Notes: generated from the sequence alone by a model not told the origin. 64,000 nucleotides of DNA from Clostridia bacterium UC5.1-1E11 (GCA_001305115.1 BCAA01000013.1:1-64000); one strand, 5' to 3'; shown: positions 52,318 to 62,473, counted from the first letter of the stretch. Numbers and translations: made by a program.

Positions 52318-53268
52318 ATGATCCTCAGTGCCAGCCGTCGAACCGATCTTCCAAACTACTATGTAAATTGGTTGATTCACCGGCTCCAAGAGGGCTTTGT
52401 CCTCGTTCGAAACCCGATGAATCCCCACCAAATCAGCCGGATTCCTCTATCCCCATCGGTGGTGGATTGCATTGTGTTTTGGACCAAAAATCCGGAAAAT
52501 ATGTTGTCCCGTCTGGGAGATCTTTCTGCATACCCCTACTATTTCCAGTTTACACTGACCAGCTATGGCCGGGATATCGAACCATACCTACCCAACAAAA
52601 AAGATTGTTTGATTCCTGTCTTTCAATCGCTCGCTGCTCGCATTGGGAAGGACCGAATGGTTTGGCGGTACGATCCCATTCTTTTAAATATGCGGTATAC
52701 AGTCTCTTATCACCTGGACGCTTTTGCACAGATTGCAGAGCGTCTGCGCGGATGTACCGAAAAAGTTGTTATCAGCTTTGTTGACTTGTATAGCAAAACA
52801 CAACGCAATACAAGAGGGCTCTCTATAACGCCTCCGCAGGGGAAAGTCCTACTCAACATGGTTCAGCATCTGGTACGAATTGCAGCAAACAACGGTATGG
52901 TTGTGGAAACCTGTTCAGAAACAATCGACCTCCAAGATTTGGGCGTACAACATGGACACTGCATTGATGCGCGGCAAATCGAACGCATCATTGGAGTTCC
53001 TCTCCGTGGAAAAAAGGACCGAAACCAACGCGTCACCTGCGGTTGTATGGAAAGCATCGATATTGGCGCATATCACACCTGTGGGAATGGCTGTAAATAC
53101 TGCTATGCCAATTTCAGCCCACAGAAAGTGGCGGAAACAGTCCGCTTGTATAAAGAAACCTCCCCTCTGCTTTGTGGACAGATCGGCCCAAAGGACCACA
53201 TTATTGAGCGGAATGTCCAATCGTTCCGTGAAGAACAGTTGCGGTTTGACAGAGAGATGGATGGGTAA
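52318..53268 (+). CDS. DUF1848 family protein
   Basis: 316 residues. MILSASRRTDLPNYYVNWLIHRLQEGFVLVRNPMNPHQI start and VFWTKNPENML, both signature segments, and a C-terminal cysteine cluster CGCMESIDIGAYHTCGNGCKYCYANFS that probably binds an Fe-S cluster. The family is radical-SAM-like, possibly linked to DNA repair (spore photoproduct lyase-like); no activity is established. AAGGT lies upstream of ATG 52318. Confidence 0.9.
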   Translation: MILSASRRTDLPNYYVNWLIHRLQEGFVLVRNPMNPHQISRIPLSPSVVDCIVFWTKNPENMLSRLGDLSAYPYYFQFTLTSYGRDIEPYLPNKKDCLIPVFQSLAARIGKDRMVWRYDPILLNMRYTVSYHLDAFAQIAERLRGCTEKVVISFVDLYSKTQRNTRGLSITPPQGKVLLNMVQHLVRIAANNGMVVETCSETIDLQDLGVQHGHCIDARQIERIIGVPLRGKKDRNQRVTCGCMESIDIGAYHTCGNGCKYCYANFSPQKVAETVRLYKETSPLLCGQIGPKDHIIERNVQSFREEQLRFDREMDG

Positions 53269-53573
53269 AAGGTTTTTCTATTCAACAGATGTATAGGAAA
53301 AACATTTTTCTTTATTTTTCTACTTCTTAGGGCTTTTGCCCGATTTTGATAGGAAATTTTTTACAGGCCCTCTTTCCACTTTGTGAGATTTATAACTTTA
53401 CATTTCAAAAAGCACCCGATCCAATAAGATCAAATAAAAATTTACTCCCATGCTTTTAGGAGGCTTTGATGTTTCGAACACATCTTACAGAGCGTATTTT
53501 GGCTAAGAAAACCATCACGCACATGTTCTGAAAAATCTCGCTGCAAAGCGGGATAAAGAAAAGGAGAAACGAT

Positions 53574-54720
53574 ATGGCAAACCGTATTATGTTGAATCAA
53601 ACCTCTTACCATGGAGCGGGGGCCATCCAGTAGATCATCAACGAAGCCAAGGCCCATGGCTTTCAGAAGGCATTTGTCTACACCGATCCAGACCTGCTTC
53701 AGTTTCAAGTCACTACCAAAGTGACCAGCCTTTTGGACGAAGCCGGCCTATCCTATGAGATTTATGCAGACATCAAGGCAAATCCGGCTAGTAAAAATGT
53801 TCAACACGGCGTGGAGGCCTTTAAAAAAGCCGGGGCAGACTACATCGATCGCAATTAGCGGCGGCTCCTCCATGGGATACATCGAGGCCGTTGGCATCAT
53901 TATCGCCAATCCTGAATGCGAAGACGTCCGCAGCTTGGAGGGAACCGCGCCTACCAAAAAGCCCTGTGTTCCGATTATTGCGGTTCCCACCACTTCTGGT
54001 ACTGCCGCAGAAGTTACAATCAACTATGTTATCACGGACGTCGAGCGTAAGCGCAGGTTTGTCTGTGTAGATCCACACGATATACCGGTCATCGCCGTGG
54101 TCGATCCGGAGATGATGGCCAGCATGCCCAAGGGACTGATTGCTTCCACAGGTATGGACGCCCACACACACGCCATCGAAGGCTACACCACCAAAGCTGC
54201 TTGGGAAATGACAGATATGTTCCACCTTAAAGCGATTAAGATCATCTTCCGTTCGCTGCGTGGCGCGGTGGAGAATACGAAAGAAGGCCTCGAAGGTATG
54301 GCGTTGGGACAGTATACCGCAGGCATGGGTTTCTCGAATGTTGGGCTAGGGATTGCCCCTTCCATGGCGCATACTTTGGGCGCAGTCTACGATACCCCGC
54401 ACGGTGTCGCCTGCGCTATGATGCTTCCGATTGTAATGGAGTATAGCGCTGCATGTACGGGTGAAAAATATCGTGAGATCGCCCGGGCGATGGGAGTTGC
54501 CAATGTGGATGCCATGAGCCAGGAGGAATACCGCCAGGCTGCTGTGGAGGCGGTCCGAAAGCTCTCAGCGGATGTGGGAATTCCGTCCAAGCCTCCTGTA
54601 CTGAAGGAAGAGGATCTTCCGTTTCTGGCTGAATCGGCCTATGCAGATGCTTGCCGGCCAGGACATTCAAAGGACACCAATGTGGAAGAACTGAAAGGCT
54701 TATTCCGTAAGTTGATGTAA
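53574..54720 (+). pseudogene. Decayed iron-containing alcohol dehydrogenase (lactaldehyde reductase-like)
   Basis: Reads as FucO-type ADH: MANRIMLNQTSYHGAGAIQ, then TAG in place of Gln/Glu (about 53631), a frame change near 53845, then AISGGSSMGYIEAVG where GGGSSxDTxK is normal (the Asp is lost), PTTSGTAAEVT, and metal ligands in HTHAIEGYTT and MAHTLGAVYDTPHG. The C-terminal two thirds is one open frame (53755-54720). The nonsense codon, frame change and lost NAD-motif residue together indicate a pseudogene. Confidence 0.85.
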
Positions 54721-54799
54721 AATACCTTGCAGGTTGCATGTGCTTTGTTTCTTCCCTGCTATCGCGAGGATTTTATCTTTCCAACATTTTATATTTTCT

Positions 54800-54835
54800 A
54801 AAAAAGAGAACCATGCACAGACGTGGTTCTCTTTT
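54800..54835 (+). terminator. Terminator after the ADH pseudogene
   Basis: AAAAAGAGAACCATG/CGTGGTTCTCTTTTT stem (one G-T pair) with T5, about 80 nt past the stop. Confidence 0.85.
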
Positions 54836-54860
54836 TGTAAACAAGCCATGTGCGTAGAAC

Positions 54861-54890
54861 TTGACAAATTTCGTCTGGGCGTGCTATAGT
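54861..54890 (+). promoter_or_regulatory. Promoter of the thi operon
   Basis: TTGACA (54861-54866), 18-nt spacer, TATAGT (54885-54890); the TPP aptamer begins about 15 nt downstream. Confidence 0.8.
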
Positions 54891-54904
54891 AAATGAGTAA
54901 ATGA

Positions 54905-55029
54905 ATAGGGGAGCTTATGAATAGGCTGAGAGGAAGTTTTTAACTTCGACCCATAACCTGATTTGGATAATGCCAACGTAGGGATACATCAGAATCCTAC
55001 GGGGAATGCGATGGCATTTCCCGTTTTTC
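54905..55029 (+). promoter_or_regulatory. TPP riboswitch (THI element) with terminator
   Basis: Conserved THI-box blocks: GGGGAGC (54908-54914), GGCTGAGAGG (54924-54933), ACCTGATTTGGATAATGCC, then AACGTAGGGA (to 54984). The expression platform: aptamer 3' CGTAGG can pair with CCTACG (54996-55001), which competes with the terminator stem ACGGGGAATGC/GGCATTTCCCGT (54999-55024) followed by T5. TPP binding should favour termination and shut off the thiazole genes. Confidence 0.95.
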
Positions 55030-55096
55030 TGTGCATTCCAATCACGTGTGATTTACAAGCCCTCAGTGGCGAACAAATGAATCGAAACAGTTGAGA

Positions 55097-55166
55097 GTGA
55101 ACGAGAGTTCATGAAGGGGTACACCACCACGGGTGTATTTTTCGTGAACTCTTTTTTATTGTTCAC
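55097..55166 (+). terminator. Second terminator-like hairpin between riboswitch and thiS
   Basis: AGAGTTCATGAA/TTCGTGAACTCT (55104-55115 with 55141-55152) containing an inner TACACC/GGTGTA hairpin, followed by T6. Flanking GTGAAC (55097-55102) can alternatively pair with GTTCA (55107-55111) or GTTCAC (55161-55166), so competing folds exist. Confidence 0.65.
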
Positions 55167-55192
55167 AGCTGGTTTTCAGAAAGGAGTTATGT

Positions 55193-55390
55193 ATGATTCG
55201 AATCAACGGAACGCTGGTGGAGCTTACAGAAGGAATGACGCTCCAAACTTATCTGGACCAAAACCAATACCAGTCGTCCCGTGTAGCCGTCGAACGAAAT
55301 GGGACCATTGTCCCCCGGGCACAATACGGGTCGATTCAGCTACAAGAGGATGATGAATTGGAAATTGTCGATTTTGTGGGAGGTGGCTGA
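55193..55390 (+). CDS. thiS: Sulfur carrier protein ThiS
   Basis: 65-residue ubiquitin-like carrier ending VDFVGGG; the C-terminal Gly is adenylated by ThiF and thiocarboxylated to give sulfur to Thi[22 protein letters not shown] and [15 protein letters not shown] are standard. SD AAAGGAG. First gene of the thi operon; thiF starts directly after the stop. Confidence 0.95.
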   Translation: MIRINGTLVELTEGMTLQTYLDQNQYQSSRVAVERNGTIVPRAQYGSIQLQEDDELEIVDFVGGG

Positions 55391-55391
55391 G

Positions 55392-56041
55392 GTGAAACCA
55401 AAAGCCGTGATACAACAAGCACAAATCGATGCTGCCCTGCGTGAACGGCATTCCCCGGCAGTCCAAAAAAGCTGGATACCGCCCGGGTTGCTATTGCGGG
55501 GCTTGGCGGGCTTGGTTCCCATGTTGCCTTTGCTTTAGCACGCATTGGCGTCGGGCATTTGCATCTCATTGATTTTGACCGCGTAGACATCGCCAATTTG
55601 AACCGGCAACAGTACCTTTTGCATCATGTGGGGATGTTTAAAACTGACGCATTAAAAGAAGAGTTACTGGACATTAATCCATACCTGGACATCCATACCG
55701 ACTGTATCCATGTGACAGAAGAAAACCTTCTGGAACTCTTTGCGCAGGAGGACATCGTCTGCGAAGCTTTCGATTCTCCAGAGGCAAAGGCCATGCTAGT
55801 GAATGGAATCTTAGAATCTTTCTCGGATACTTTTCTGGTGGCGGCTTCCGGAATGGCTGGGTATGGAGACAGCAACCGTATCCAAACACGCAGAATTACC
55901 GACCACTTTTATCTCTGCGGAGACGGGAGCGCGGAACCAGGCCCGGGATACGGCTTGATGGCTCCCCGCGTGATACTCTGCGCAGCACACCAAGCCAATC
56001 TCATTGTGCAATATATCTGTAAAGCCCAAAAAGGAGAATGA
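55392..56041 (+). CDS. thiF: ThiS adenylyltransferase ThiF, frameshifted
   Basis: 216 residues when joined. E1-like ATP-binding fold: [33 protein letters not shown] (GxGGxGS), [29 protein letters not shown]. One base is missing in the A6 run at 55465-55470 ([10 protein letters not shown] expected), so the first part otherwise ends early. GTG 55392 with GGAGG just upstream; it overlaps the thiG start. Lacks the CxxC zinc pairs of ThiF/MoeB, as usual for this short clostridial subfamily. Confidence 0.9.
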
Positions 56042-56823
56042 TGATGAACATGCTGCAAGACGATCGTTTGACCATCGGAGGACATTCCTTTACCTCCCGT
56101 TTTATTCTGGGGTCCGGCAAATATTCGCTGGAGCTCATCCAGGCTGCCATCGAGAAGGCTGGGGCACAAATGGTAACCCTGGCGCTCCGCCGTGCAAATG
56201 AGGGTGGACTCGCCAATATCCTGGATTATATTCCCAAGTCCGTCACGTTGCTTCCCAATACCTCCGGCGCACGCAATGCAGACGAAGCCATTCGAATTGC
56301 CCGGCTGGCCCGCGAGCTGGGTTGCGGGGATTTTATCAAGATCGAGGTCATTCATGACTCAAAATACCTTTTGCCGGACAACTACGAAACCATCAAGGCA
56401 ACCGAGGTGCTGGCAAAAGAGGGATTTGTAGTCATGCCGTATATGTACCCCGATCTGAATGCTGCTAGGGATTTCGTCCAAGCAGGGGCGGCCTGTATCA
56501 TGCCGCTCGGCGCGCCGATCGGTACCAACAAAGGACTTTGTACCAAGGATTTTATCCAAATTCTAATCGATGAAATCGATCTACCAATCATTGTGGATGC
56601 AGGGATCGGGCGCCCCTCCCAGGCATGCGAAGCCATGGAAATGGGCGCCGCCGCAGTAATGGCCAACACGGCAATCGCCACCGCCGGGGATATTCCCACT
56701 ATGGCGGCGGCCTTCCGTCAGGCGATTGAGGCGGGACGCAAGGCGTATCTTTCTGGGCTTGGGCGCACGTTGGAGAAGGGTGCAAGCGCTTCTTCTCCCT
56801 TGACCGGCTTTCTAAGAGAATGA
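56041..56823 (+). CDS. thiG: Thiazole synthase ThiG
   Basis: About 260 residues, TIM barrel. Forms the thiazole ring from DXP, dehydroglycine and ThiS-thiocarboxylate. Schiff-base Lys in [51 protein letters not shown] and [29 protein letters not shown] are family motifs. SD AAGGAG; one of ATG 56041 or 56044 is the start. Confidence 0.96.
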   Translation: MMNMLQDDRLTIGGHSFTSRFILGSGKYSLELIQAAIEKAGAQMVTLALRRANEGGLANILDYIPKSVTLLPNTSGARNADEAIRIARLARELGCGDFIKIEVIHDSKYLLPDNYETIKATEVLAKEGFVVMPYMYPDLNAARDFVQAGAACIMPLGAPIGTNKGLCTKDFIQILIDEIDLPIIVDAGIGRPSQACEAMEMGAAAVMANTAIATAGDIPTMAAAFRQAIEAGRKAYLSGLGRTLEKGASASSPLTGFLRE

Positions 56824-56838
56824 GGGAGGAATACAGCC

Positions 56839-58056
56839 ATGCAACAGAATGAACCGATCAATGAGAGTATTTTAAGCGATGCTGTAAGACAGGATCTGAA
56901 AAAGGAGCGCATCGATCACATGACCTACCTGCCGGGGATGGAAGTCTTAGATTCGGACATCGGCCAGCAAGTGCTCACGCGCACCAGCTCCTACAACTAC
57001 CATTGTTATACAGAAGCGGATGTACGCCGCGCCTTGTCCCATGAAAATCGCACATTGGACGATTTTGGCGCGCTGCTCTCCCCTGCTGCTCTTCCACTTT
57101 TAGAGGAAATTGCACAGGCGGCTCGGCGGGAAACTCGAAAGCACTTTGGCAACTCGGTCTGTATGTTTACCCCCTTGTACATTGCCAATTACTGTGAAAA
57201 CTATTGCATTTACTGTGGATTCAATTGTCACAACAAGATTCATCGCGCACAACTCAACGCCGAACAGATTGAGAAAGAAATGGAGGCGATTGCCTCCACA
57301 GGTTTACAGGAAATTCTGATTCTGACCGGTGAAAGCCGCTCCAAATCCACCGTCGCATACATCGGAGAGGCTTGTAAAATTGCCCGCAAATATTTCAAAG
57401 TGATTGGCTTGGAAGTCTATCCGATGAATTCCAATGAGTATGCCTATCTTCATGAATGCGGCGCAGACTATGTGACCGTTTTCCAGGAAACCTATAACAG
57501 CCACAAATATGAGACACTCCATCTTCAAGGGCATAAGCGCATTTTTCCCTATCGCTTGAATGCACAGGAACGTGCACTCAAAGGAGGTATGCGCGGGGTG
57601 GGATTTGGCGCATTACTGGGGTTGGACGACTTCCGGAAGGATGCCTTTGCCACAGGCTGCCATGCCTGGCTGCTACAACGTAAATATCCGCATGCAGAGA
57701 TCGCTTTCTCCTGTCCGAGACTCCGCCCCATTATCAACAACGACAAGATCAACCCCATGGATGTGCATGAGCCGCAACTTTTACAAGTCGTCATGGCCTA
57801 TCGTCTGTTGATGCCATTCGCCAGTATCACGGTTTCCACACGGGAGTGCGCCCGGGTCCGGGATAATCTTGTCTCCATCGCTGCGACAAAAATATCTGCA
57901 GGGGTCAGCACGGGCATCGGCGGTCATTCCGATGAGATTTCCGAAAAAGGCGACGATCAGTTTGAGATTTCCGATGAACGCAGCGTCGGGCAGGTCTTTC
58001 ATGACCTACAGGCGCATGGACTCCAGCCGGTGATGAATGATTATGTGTATGTGTGA
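56839..58056 (+). CDS. thiH: 2-iminoacetate synthase ThiH
   Basis: Radical SAM tyrosine lyase supplying dehydroglycine (anaerobic route), 405 residues. The Fe-S motif CxxxCxxC is CENYCIYCGF (after MFTPLYIANY); EILILTGESRSKST, LEVYPMNSNEYAYLHECGADYVTVFQETYN and GFGALLGLDDFRKDA follow. SD GGGAGGAA. The use of ThiH rather than ThiO fits an anaerobe. Confidence 0.96.
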   Translation: MQQNEPINESILSDAVRQDLKKERIDHMTYLPGMEVLDSDIGQQVLTRTSSYNYHCYTEADVRRALSHENRTLDDFGALLSPAALPLLEEIAQAARRETRKHFGNSVCMFTPLYIANYCENYCIYCGFNCHNKIHRAQLNAEQIEKEMEAIASTGLQEILILTGESRSKSTVAYIGEACKIARKYFKVIGLEVYPMNSNEYAYLHECGADYVTVFQETYNSHKYETLHLQGHKRIFPYRLNAQERALKGGMRGVGFGALLGLDDFRKDAFATGCHAWLLQRKYPHAEIAFSCPRLRPIINNDKINPMDVHEPQLLQVVMAYRLLMPFASITVSTRECARVRDNLVSIAATKISAGVSTGIGGHSDEISEKGDDQFEISDERSVGQVFHDLQAHGLQPVMNDYVYV

Positions 58057-58639
58057 CCCTTCTATTCATCGTTCCATCGTGGCGGTAACCAATCGAAGGC
58101 TTTGCGCGCGGCCTTTTCTGGAACAGGTGGAACGGATCTGCATATTTCGTCCCGCCTCGCTGGTTTTGCGTGAAAAAGATCTGGATGAAAACGCCTATGC
58201 GTCACTTGCAGCCGAAGTCCTGGCTATCTGTAACTCTTATCAAATACCGTGTATCCTACACAGCTTTCCGGATGTTGCAAAGGCGCTGGGGGTGAAACAG
58301 ATTCATCTCCCTTTATGGAGATTAGAAGATATGGCGGCAAGCCGTCCTCAGTCATTGGCATTCTTTTCTGCCATCGGCGCGTCGGTCCATTCCGTCGATG
58401 AAGCGCAGCGGGCACAGGCGCTTGGGGCTACTTACCTCACCGCAGGACATATCTTTACGACCGATTGTAAAAAAGGTCTCCCTCCAAGGGGGTTGCAGTT
58501 TCTTCAAGAGGTATGCCAATCCGTATCCATTCCGGTCTATGCGATTGGCGGGATCACACTTGATCCACAGAAGATCGAAACCGTCCTTTCCTGTGGTGCA
58601 AGCCGGGTTTGTATTATGTCTGGAATGATGCAGTTGTAA
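58049..58639 (+). CDS. ThiE/TenI-like protein
   Basis: 196 residues, TIM-barrel: IVAVTNRRLC, LVLREKDLDENAYASLA, IHLPLWRLEDM, GASVHSVDEAQRAQALGATYLTAGHIFTTDCKKGLPPRGL, PVYAIGGITL. It overlaps the thiH stop. HSVDEA and AGHIF-type residues match the thiamine phosphate synthase/thiazole tautomerase fold; given the operon without thiD/thiM or thiC, TenI (tautomerase) is at least as likely as true ThiE. Confidence 0.8.
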   Translation: MCDPSIHRSIVAVTNRRLCARPFLEQVERICIFRPASLVLREKDLDENAYASLAAEVLAICNSYQIPCILHSFPDVAKALGVKQIHLPLWRLEDMAASRPQSLAFFSAIGASVHSVDEAQRAQALGATYLTAGHIFTTDCKKGLPPRGLQFLQEVCQSVSIPVYAIGGITLDPQKIETVLSCGASRVCIMSGMMQL

Positions 58640-58939
58640 TACAAACAAAAGGACCTTGTTCCAAGTATTGTATCAAAGGCACAGGCCACTGTCCCATTCC
58701 AGCAGCCATCGATTCACACACATTTTTGCCGGTTATAACGGCTGCCTCAAACAGAAGCCTGCCCCCGACTTTCGAACAGGGGGCTCTGACAAAACCGGTC
58801 TTTTCTAATAGCTGTTCTCCCATACAGAGATTGTACGTTCCAGATTGGTTGCGGATTTCTGCCCGGGTTGGTATAATAAAAAAGGAATAACGCCGCCCGT
58901 CCGGCGCGGATGAAAAACAATAAAGGAGTTTTCAAGCAT
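58640..58939. other. Intergenic stretch
   Basis: 300 nt with no gene. Contains a GCCCCC/GGGGGC hairpin at about 58762-58783 without a T tract. A promoter for the malic enzyme gene is expected here (GGTATAATAAAAAAGG near 58870 includes TATAAT). Confidence 0.5.
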
Positions 58940-60112
58940 ATGGATTACGCACAGGAAGCCTTAAAACGCCATCTGGAATGGCATGGAAAAATGGAAGTGG
59001 TCCCCACCTGCCCTCTGGAAAACAAGGACGATCTCTCTACCGCCTATACCCCCGGCGTTGCAGAACCTTGTAAAGAGATCCACCAGGATGTTTCAAAAGT
59101 CTACGATTATTGCCGCAAGGGAAACTTGGTCGCTGTTGTGACCGATGGCACCGCTGTTCTGGGATTGGGAGACATCGGCCCAGAGGCGGGGATGCCTGTC
59201 ATGGAAGGGAAAGCCGTTTTGTTCAAGGCGTTTGGCAATGTCGATGCCTTCCCCATCTGTTTGGCCTCTAAGGATGTGGAGGAAATTGTGCAAGCAGTCA
59301 AGATGATTGCCCCCGGATTTGGAGGCATCAATCTGGAGGACATCTCTGCACCGCGTTGCTTTGCGATTGAGAAGCGTCTGAAAGAAGAGTTGGACATTCC
59401 AGTCTTTCACGATGACCAGCACGGCACAGCAGTGGTTACCATGGCGGCGATGCTGAACGCCCTAAAACTGGTTGGCAAGGAGCTTTCCCAGATCTCTGTG
59501 GTGGTCAATGGCGCAGGTGCTGCCGGTATCGCCTGCACCAAACTTTTGATGTCGATGGGGCTGAAAGACGTTGTCCTTTGCGACCGGCAAGGCGCCATCT
59601 ATCAGGGCCGCGAAGGATTGAATTCCGTCAAAGCCGAGATGGCAGCCATCACCAATCCCTCCTGTAAAAAAGGCAGCTTGGCGGATATGATGAAAGGAGC
59701 GGACGTTTTCATGGGGGTCTCCGCCCCAAATGTGGTCACCAAAGAGATGGTCCGCAGTATGAACCGCGATGCGATTGTCTTTGCCATGGCCAACCCCACT
59801 CCGGAAATCTTCCCACAAGATGCACTGGAAGCAGGCGCAAAGGTGGTTGGAACGGGGCGTTCGGATTTCCCGAATCAAATCAACAACGTCTTGGCATTCC
59901 CGGGAATCTTCCGCGGTGCGCTTGACGCGCGTGCGAGTGAAATCAACGACGAAATGAAAATCGCGGCTGCTCAAGCGATTGCCAGCCTTATCAAACCGGA
60001 GGAGCTTTCACCCGAATTTATCATCCCTAATCCATTCAATAAAGAGGTCGCTCCCGCTGTTGCGAAAGCGGTTATGGAGGCCGCGCACCGCACCGGTGTC
60101 GCGCGGGTGTGA
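58940..60112 (+). CDS. NAD(P)-dependent malic enzyme (short form)
   Basis: Malate to pyruvate and CO2, about 390 residues, the bacterial short form. LSTAYTPGVAEPCKEI (catalytic Tyr), VTDGTAVLGLGDIGPEAGMPVMEGKAVLFKAFG (Lys), FHDDQHGTAVV (metal Asp), NAD loop VVNGAGAAGIA, and FAMANPTPEIFP. I prefer ATG 58940; AAAGGAG lies 11 nt upstream. ATG 58910 is possible. Coupled to the following HAD gene. Confidence 0.93.
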   Translation: MDYAQEALKRHLEWHGKMEVVPTCPLENKDDLSTAYTPGVAEPCKEIHQDVSKVYDYCRKGNLVAVVTDGTAVLGLGDIGPEAGMPVMEGKAVLFKAFGNVDAFPICLASKDVEEIVQAVKMIAPGFGGINLEDISAPRCFAIEKRLKEELDIPVFHDDQHGTAVVTMAAMLNALKLVGKELSQISVVVNGAGAAGIACTKLLMSMGLKDVVLCDRQGAIYQGREGLNSVKAEMAAITNPSCKKGSLADMMKGADVFMGVSAPNVVTKEMVRSMNRDAIVFAMANPTPEIFPQDALEAGAKVVGTGRSDFPNQINNVLAFPGIFRGALDARASEINDEMKIAAAQAIASLIKPEELSPEFIIPNPFNKEVAPAVAKAVMEAAHRTGVARV

Positions 60113-60780
60113 TGATGGAGCGTATTACAGCAGTCATCTTCGACATGGATGGCCTGATGTTCGACACGGAACAGCTCTATGAACGCACATGGGGACAAGC
60201 GGTCGCTGAACAGGGAAAGGTCTTTACCCGTGAGATTCACAGCCAGATTATGGGACGCAGTAAGGCCGATTCTGCCCAAGTGCTCTTGAAGGTCTACGGA
60301 CCGGATTTTCCGATCCAAAAGGTGATTGACCGCCAGACGCCGCTCTTTTTTGAAGCGCTCGAAACGGAAACCATTCCTGCGAAAAAGGGGTTATTTTCCT
60401 TGTTGGATGCGCTGGAGTTACGTGGTCTCAAAAAGGCGGTTGCCTCCTCGTCTCAGCCCAAAAAGATTGATTTCCTGTTAAAACAACACGGATTGGAACA
60501 TCGGTTTGACTGTGTGGTGAGTGGACACCAGGTACATGCTAGCAAACCAAATCCGGAAATTTTTTTGCTTGCCGCAAGCCAGCTCGGAGAATCGCCTAAG
60601 AATATTCTGGTATTGGAGGATTCCAACGCTGGAATCCGTGCAGCGCACAATGGCGGATTCCGGTCCATCCTGATTCCCGATCTCTGCACATTGGAACCAG
60701 ATGTTTTGCAGCTCTGCCTGCGCAAGGTGGACAGCTTGGACGATGTCATTTCGATCATTGATGCGATCAACGACCATTGA
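60112..60780 (+). CDS. HAD-family hydrolase (beta-phosphoglucomutase-like)
   Basis: 222 residues. Motif I FDMDGLMFDTE, motif II VASSSQP, Lys motif HASKPNPEIFLLAA, motif IV VLEDSNAGIRAAHNGG. The start overlaps the malic enzyme stop (TGATG). DGLMFDTE is common to phosphoglucomutase-like and sugar-phosphate phosphatases; exact substrate unknown. Confidence 0.9.
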   Translation: MMERITAVIFDMDGLMFDTEQLYERTWGQAVAEQGKVFTREIHSQIMGRSKADSAQVLLKVYGPDFPIQKVIDRQTPLFFEALETETIPAKKGLFSLLDALELRGLKKAVASSSQPKKIDFLLKQHGLEHRFDCVVSGHQVHASKPNPEIFLLAASQLGESPKNILVLEDSNAGIRAAHNGGFRSILIPDLCTLEPDVLQLCLRKVDSLDDVISIIDAINDH

Positions 60781-60805
60781 TGAACAGAGCGCTCTATAGA
60801 AGCGG

Positions 60806-60853
60806 AAAGCCGTGGCGTCTAAAGCGATAAAACGCTTTAGACGCCACGGCTTT
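60806..60853 (+). terminator. Terminator of malic enzyme-HAD operon
   Basis: 21-bp perfect stem (AAAGCCGTGGCGTCTAAAGC...) with a 6-nt loop and T-rich end, 26 nt past the HAD stop. Confidence 0.92.
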
Positions 60854-60923
60854 TGTGTTTGATGTCCGCAGTATCCAGTGAAAAATTGTCAGAAGGATCA
60901 TAAAAACATTGCCGGGCAAACGA

Positions 60924-61628
60924 TCAAGTCATAGCCGGTTCCGATGCGGTGCCCACCTGTATCCAATTCGGAAGGTATTGTTCAAACGCATCATAGACTT
61001 CGAATGTCCATTGGTAATCGTAGTCTCCTGGATTTTCCTGCCCCCATTTCTCCATCGAAGCTGGAAACCCTTCCGGCAGTACATAGCTGGTCAGGTCACA
61101 CACCACCCATTCCTCGATTTCGCAGACCTCTTTTTCGCGAAGTTTCTCCATGGGAACCTGCTTTCCCTGAATCTTTATGGCGCTTCCGGCCGTCAAGTCT
61201 TCACGGCGGTAGCATTGTAACAGGAACATCACATGGGAGGTATAATCGATTCCGCTTTCTGTAGTTTCAACCGTTACAAAGGTGAGATTTCCTCCATAAT
61301 CCGCGCGTTTCACAGAAAACCATTCCTGTGTTGCGTCCTCCATGTGCCATGCGTCCCATATGATGCGCTTTTGATCCGTATTGGGGTCGGAAAAAGTTTG
61401 ATCCGCTGCGATGGTCAACCCGGCGTCTTCCAGGGAGTACCCTTGGATTTCCTGAATCACATCCTCTTCTGCCGGCGTTGAGATTTCCTCAGGGGTTTCC
61501 GATGGTCCCACAGAAGAAAGAAGATTTCCCTTATCCGGACGATCGTCCGAGGGGTCTGGCGTCGCAGTACAAGCAAGCAACGCAAAGCATAAGAGAACCG
61601 CCGCTCCAAAGAATAAAATCCGCTTCAT
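60924..61628 (-). CDS. Lipoprotein of unknown function
   Basis: 234 residues with lipobox LLCFALLACTA (Cys near 20), an acidic, Pro/Ser/Thr-rich linker (21-60) and a C-terminal domain (GLTIAADQTFSDPNTDQKRIIWDAWHMED, DYGGNLTFVTVETTESG, YDYQWTFEVYDAF). SD AAGGAG. It lies 21 nt downstream of the C39-like remnant, so once one transcript. No family recognised. Confidence 0.75.
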   Translation of the reverse strand: MKRILFFGAAVLLCFALLACTATPDPSDDRPDKGNLLSSVGPSETPEEISTPAEEDVIQEIQGYSLEDAGLTIAADQTFSDPNTDQKRIIWDAWHMEDATQEWFSVKRADYGGNLTFVTVETTESGIDYTSHVMFLLQCYRREDLTAGSAIKIQGKQVPMEKLREKEVCEIEEWVVCDLTSYVLPEGFPASMEKWGQENPGDYDYQWTFEVYDAFEQYLPNWIQVGTASEPAMT

Positions 61629-61649
61629 AGCAAGCTCCTTTTTACACGA

Positions 61650-62235
61650 TTAATAGCTATATTTTAAAATTCGATTCACCCAATATCCATTATTCGTATA
61701 GTTCTGTAAAATCGCCTTATGATCAGATGCTGGATCTTTCATATAAACCAACTCGCCGCTATACGCATATGCAACTACAAAGTGCGTTATATCGCTGTTT
61801 TTCATCCCAATCATCACCGGTAAGCCTTGACGGATTCGATCCGCGACATAAGCCGCTGTATCGGCTACAGATACGTTTTTAAATTCATACCCATTTACTG
61901 ATAAGCTGTAACACTGACCTGCGACGACAGATGGAAAAGGGCAAGCAGCCGTTGTAATAATCTGATTGACCCGTCCAGGATCATAATCTAAATTTTTCAG
62001 ATAATTGCAGCCATTGTAAAACTTGTCAACATACCACCATATGTTCCTATATCAACATTTTGTTCCTGCATTAAGGCATTGCTGTAAGATTGTCCTCTTT
62101 GCTGCCAACGTTTTATGGATATTTCCCCTCTGCCCTTTGAGCGAAGCAACATCTTCCCCTTTGCAAGTGGTGCGGCATTCGCATCAGCATATTCCCTTAG
62201 ACGGATTCCCTGAAACGACTCTATAGAGAATTTTC
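61650..62235 (-). pseudogene. C39-like cysteine peptidase, 5'-truncated and frameshifted
   Basis: The C-terminal domain reads FYNGCNYLKNLDYDPGRVNQI, AAYVADRIRQGLPVMIGMKNSDITHFVVAYAYSG (catalytic His), MKDPASDHKAILQNYTNNGYWVN, the peptidase_C39_2 style. Upstream, ISIKRWQQRGQSYSNALMQEQ continues after one missing base (near 62034-62038), but no start codon precedes it and the frame closes near 62235. The usual catalytic-Cys segment is not seen. Confidence 0.65.
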
Positions 62236-62473
62236 CAATAAAAAGTTATGAAATTGCAAATACCGTCTGCGTATTGATTACAAAATAAAACTGTAAAACG
62301 ATCGTTAATAAAACAATTATACTCTTTTGCATATATTGCCCTTGTATTGTTTACGCATAATTTATAGACCCATTTTTCTCATTGGAATTACCCTTTGTGA
62401 TATAATTTTACTATATTTTTTATTATTAGTAAATATTTATTAAAAATATTTACCAATAATAAAAACACCAAAA
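62236..62473. other. AT-rich intergenic stretch
   Basis: Very AT-rich with short inverted repeats around TTATTAGTAAATATTTATTAAAAATATTTACCAATAA (described, about 62420-62460: TTGGTAAATATTT-type arms). No gene seen. Confidence 0.4.
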
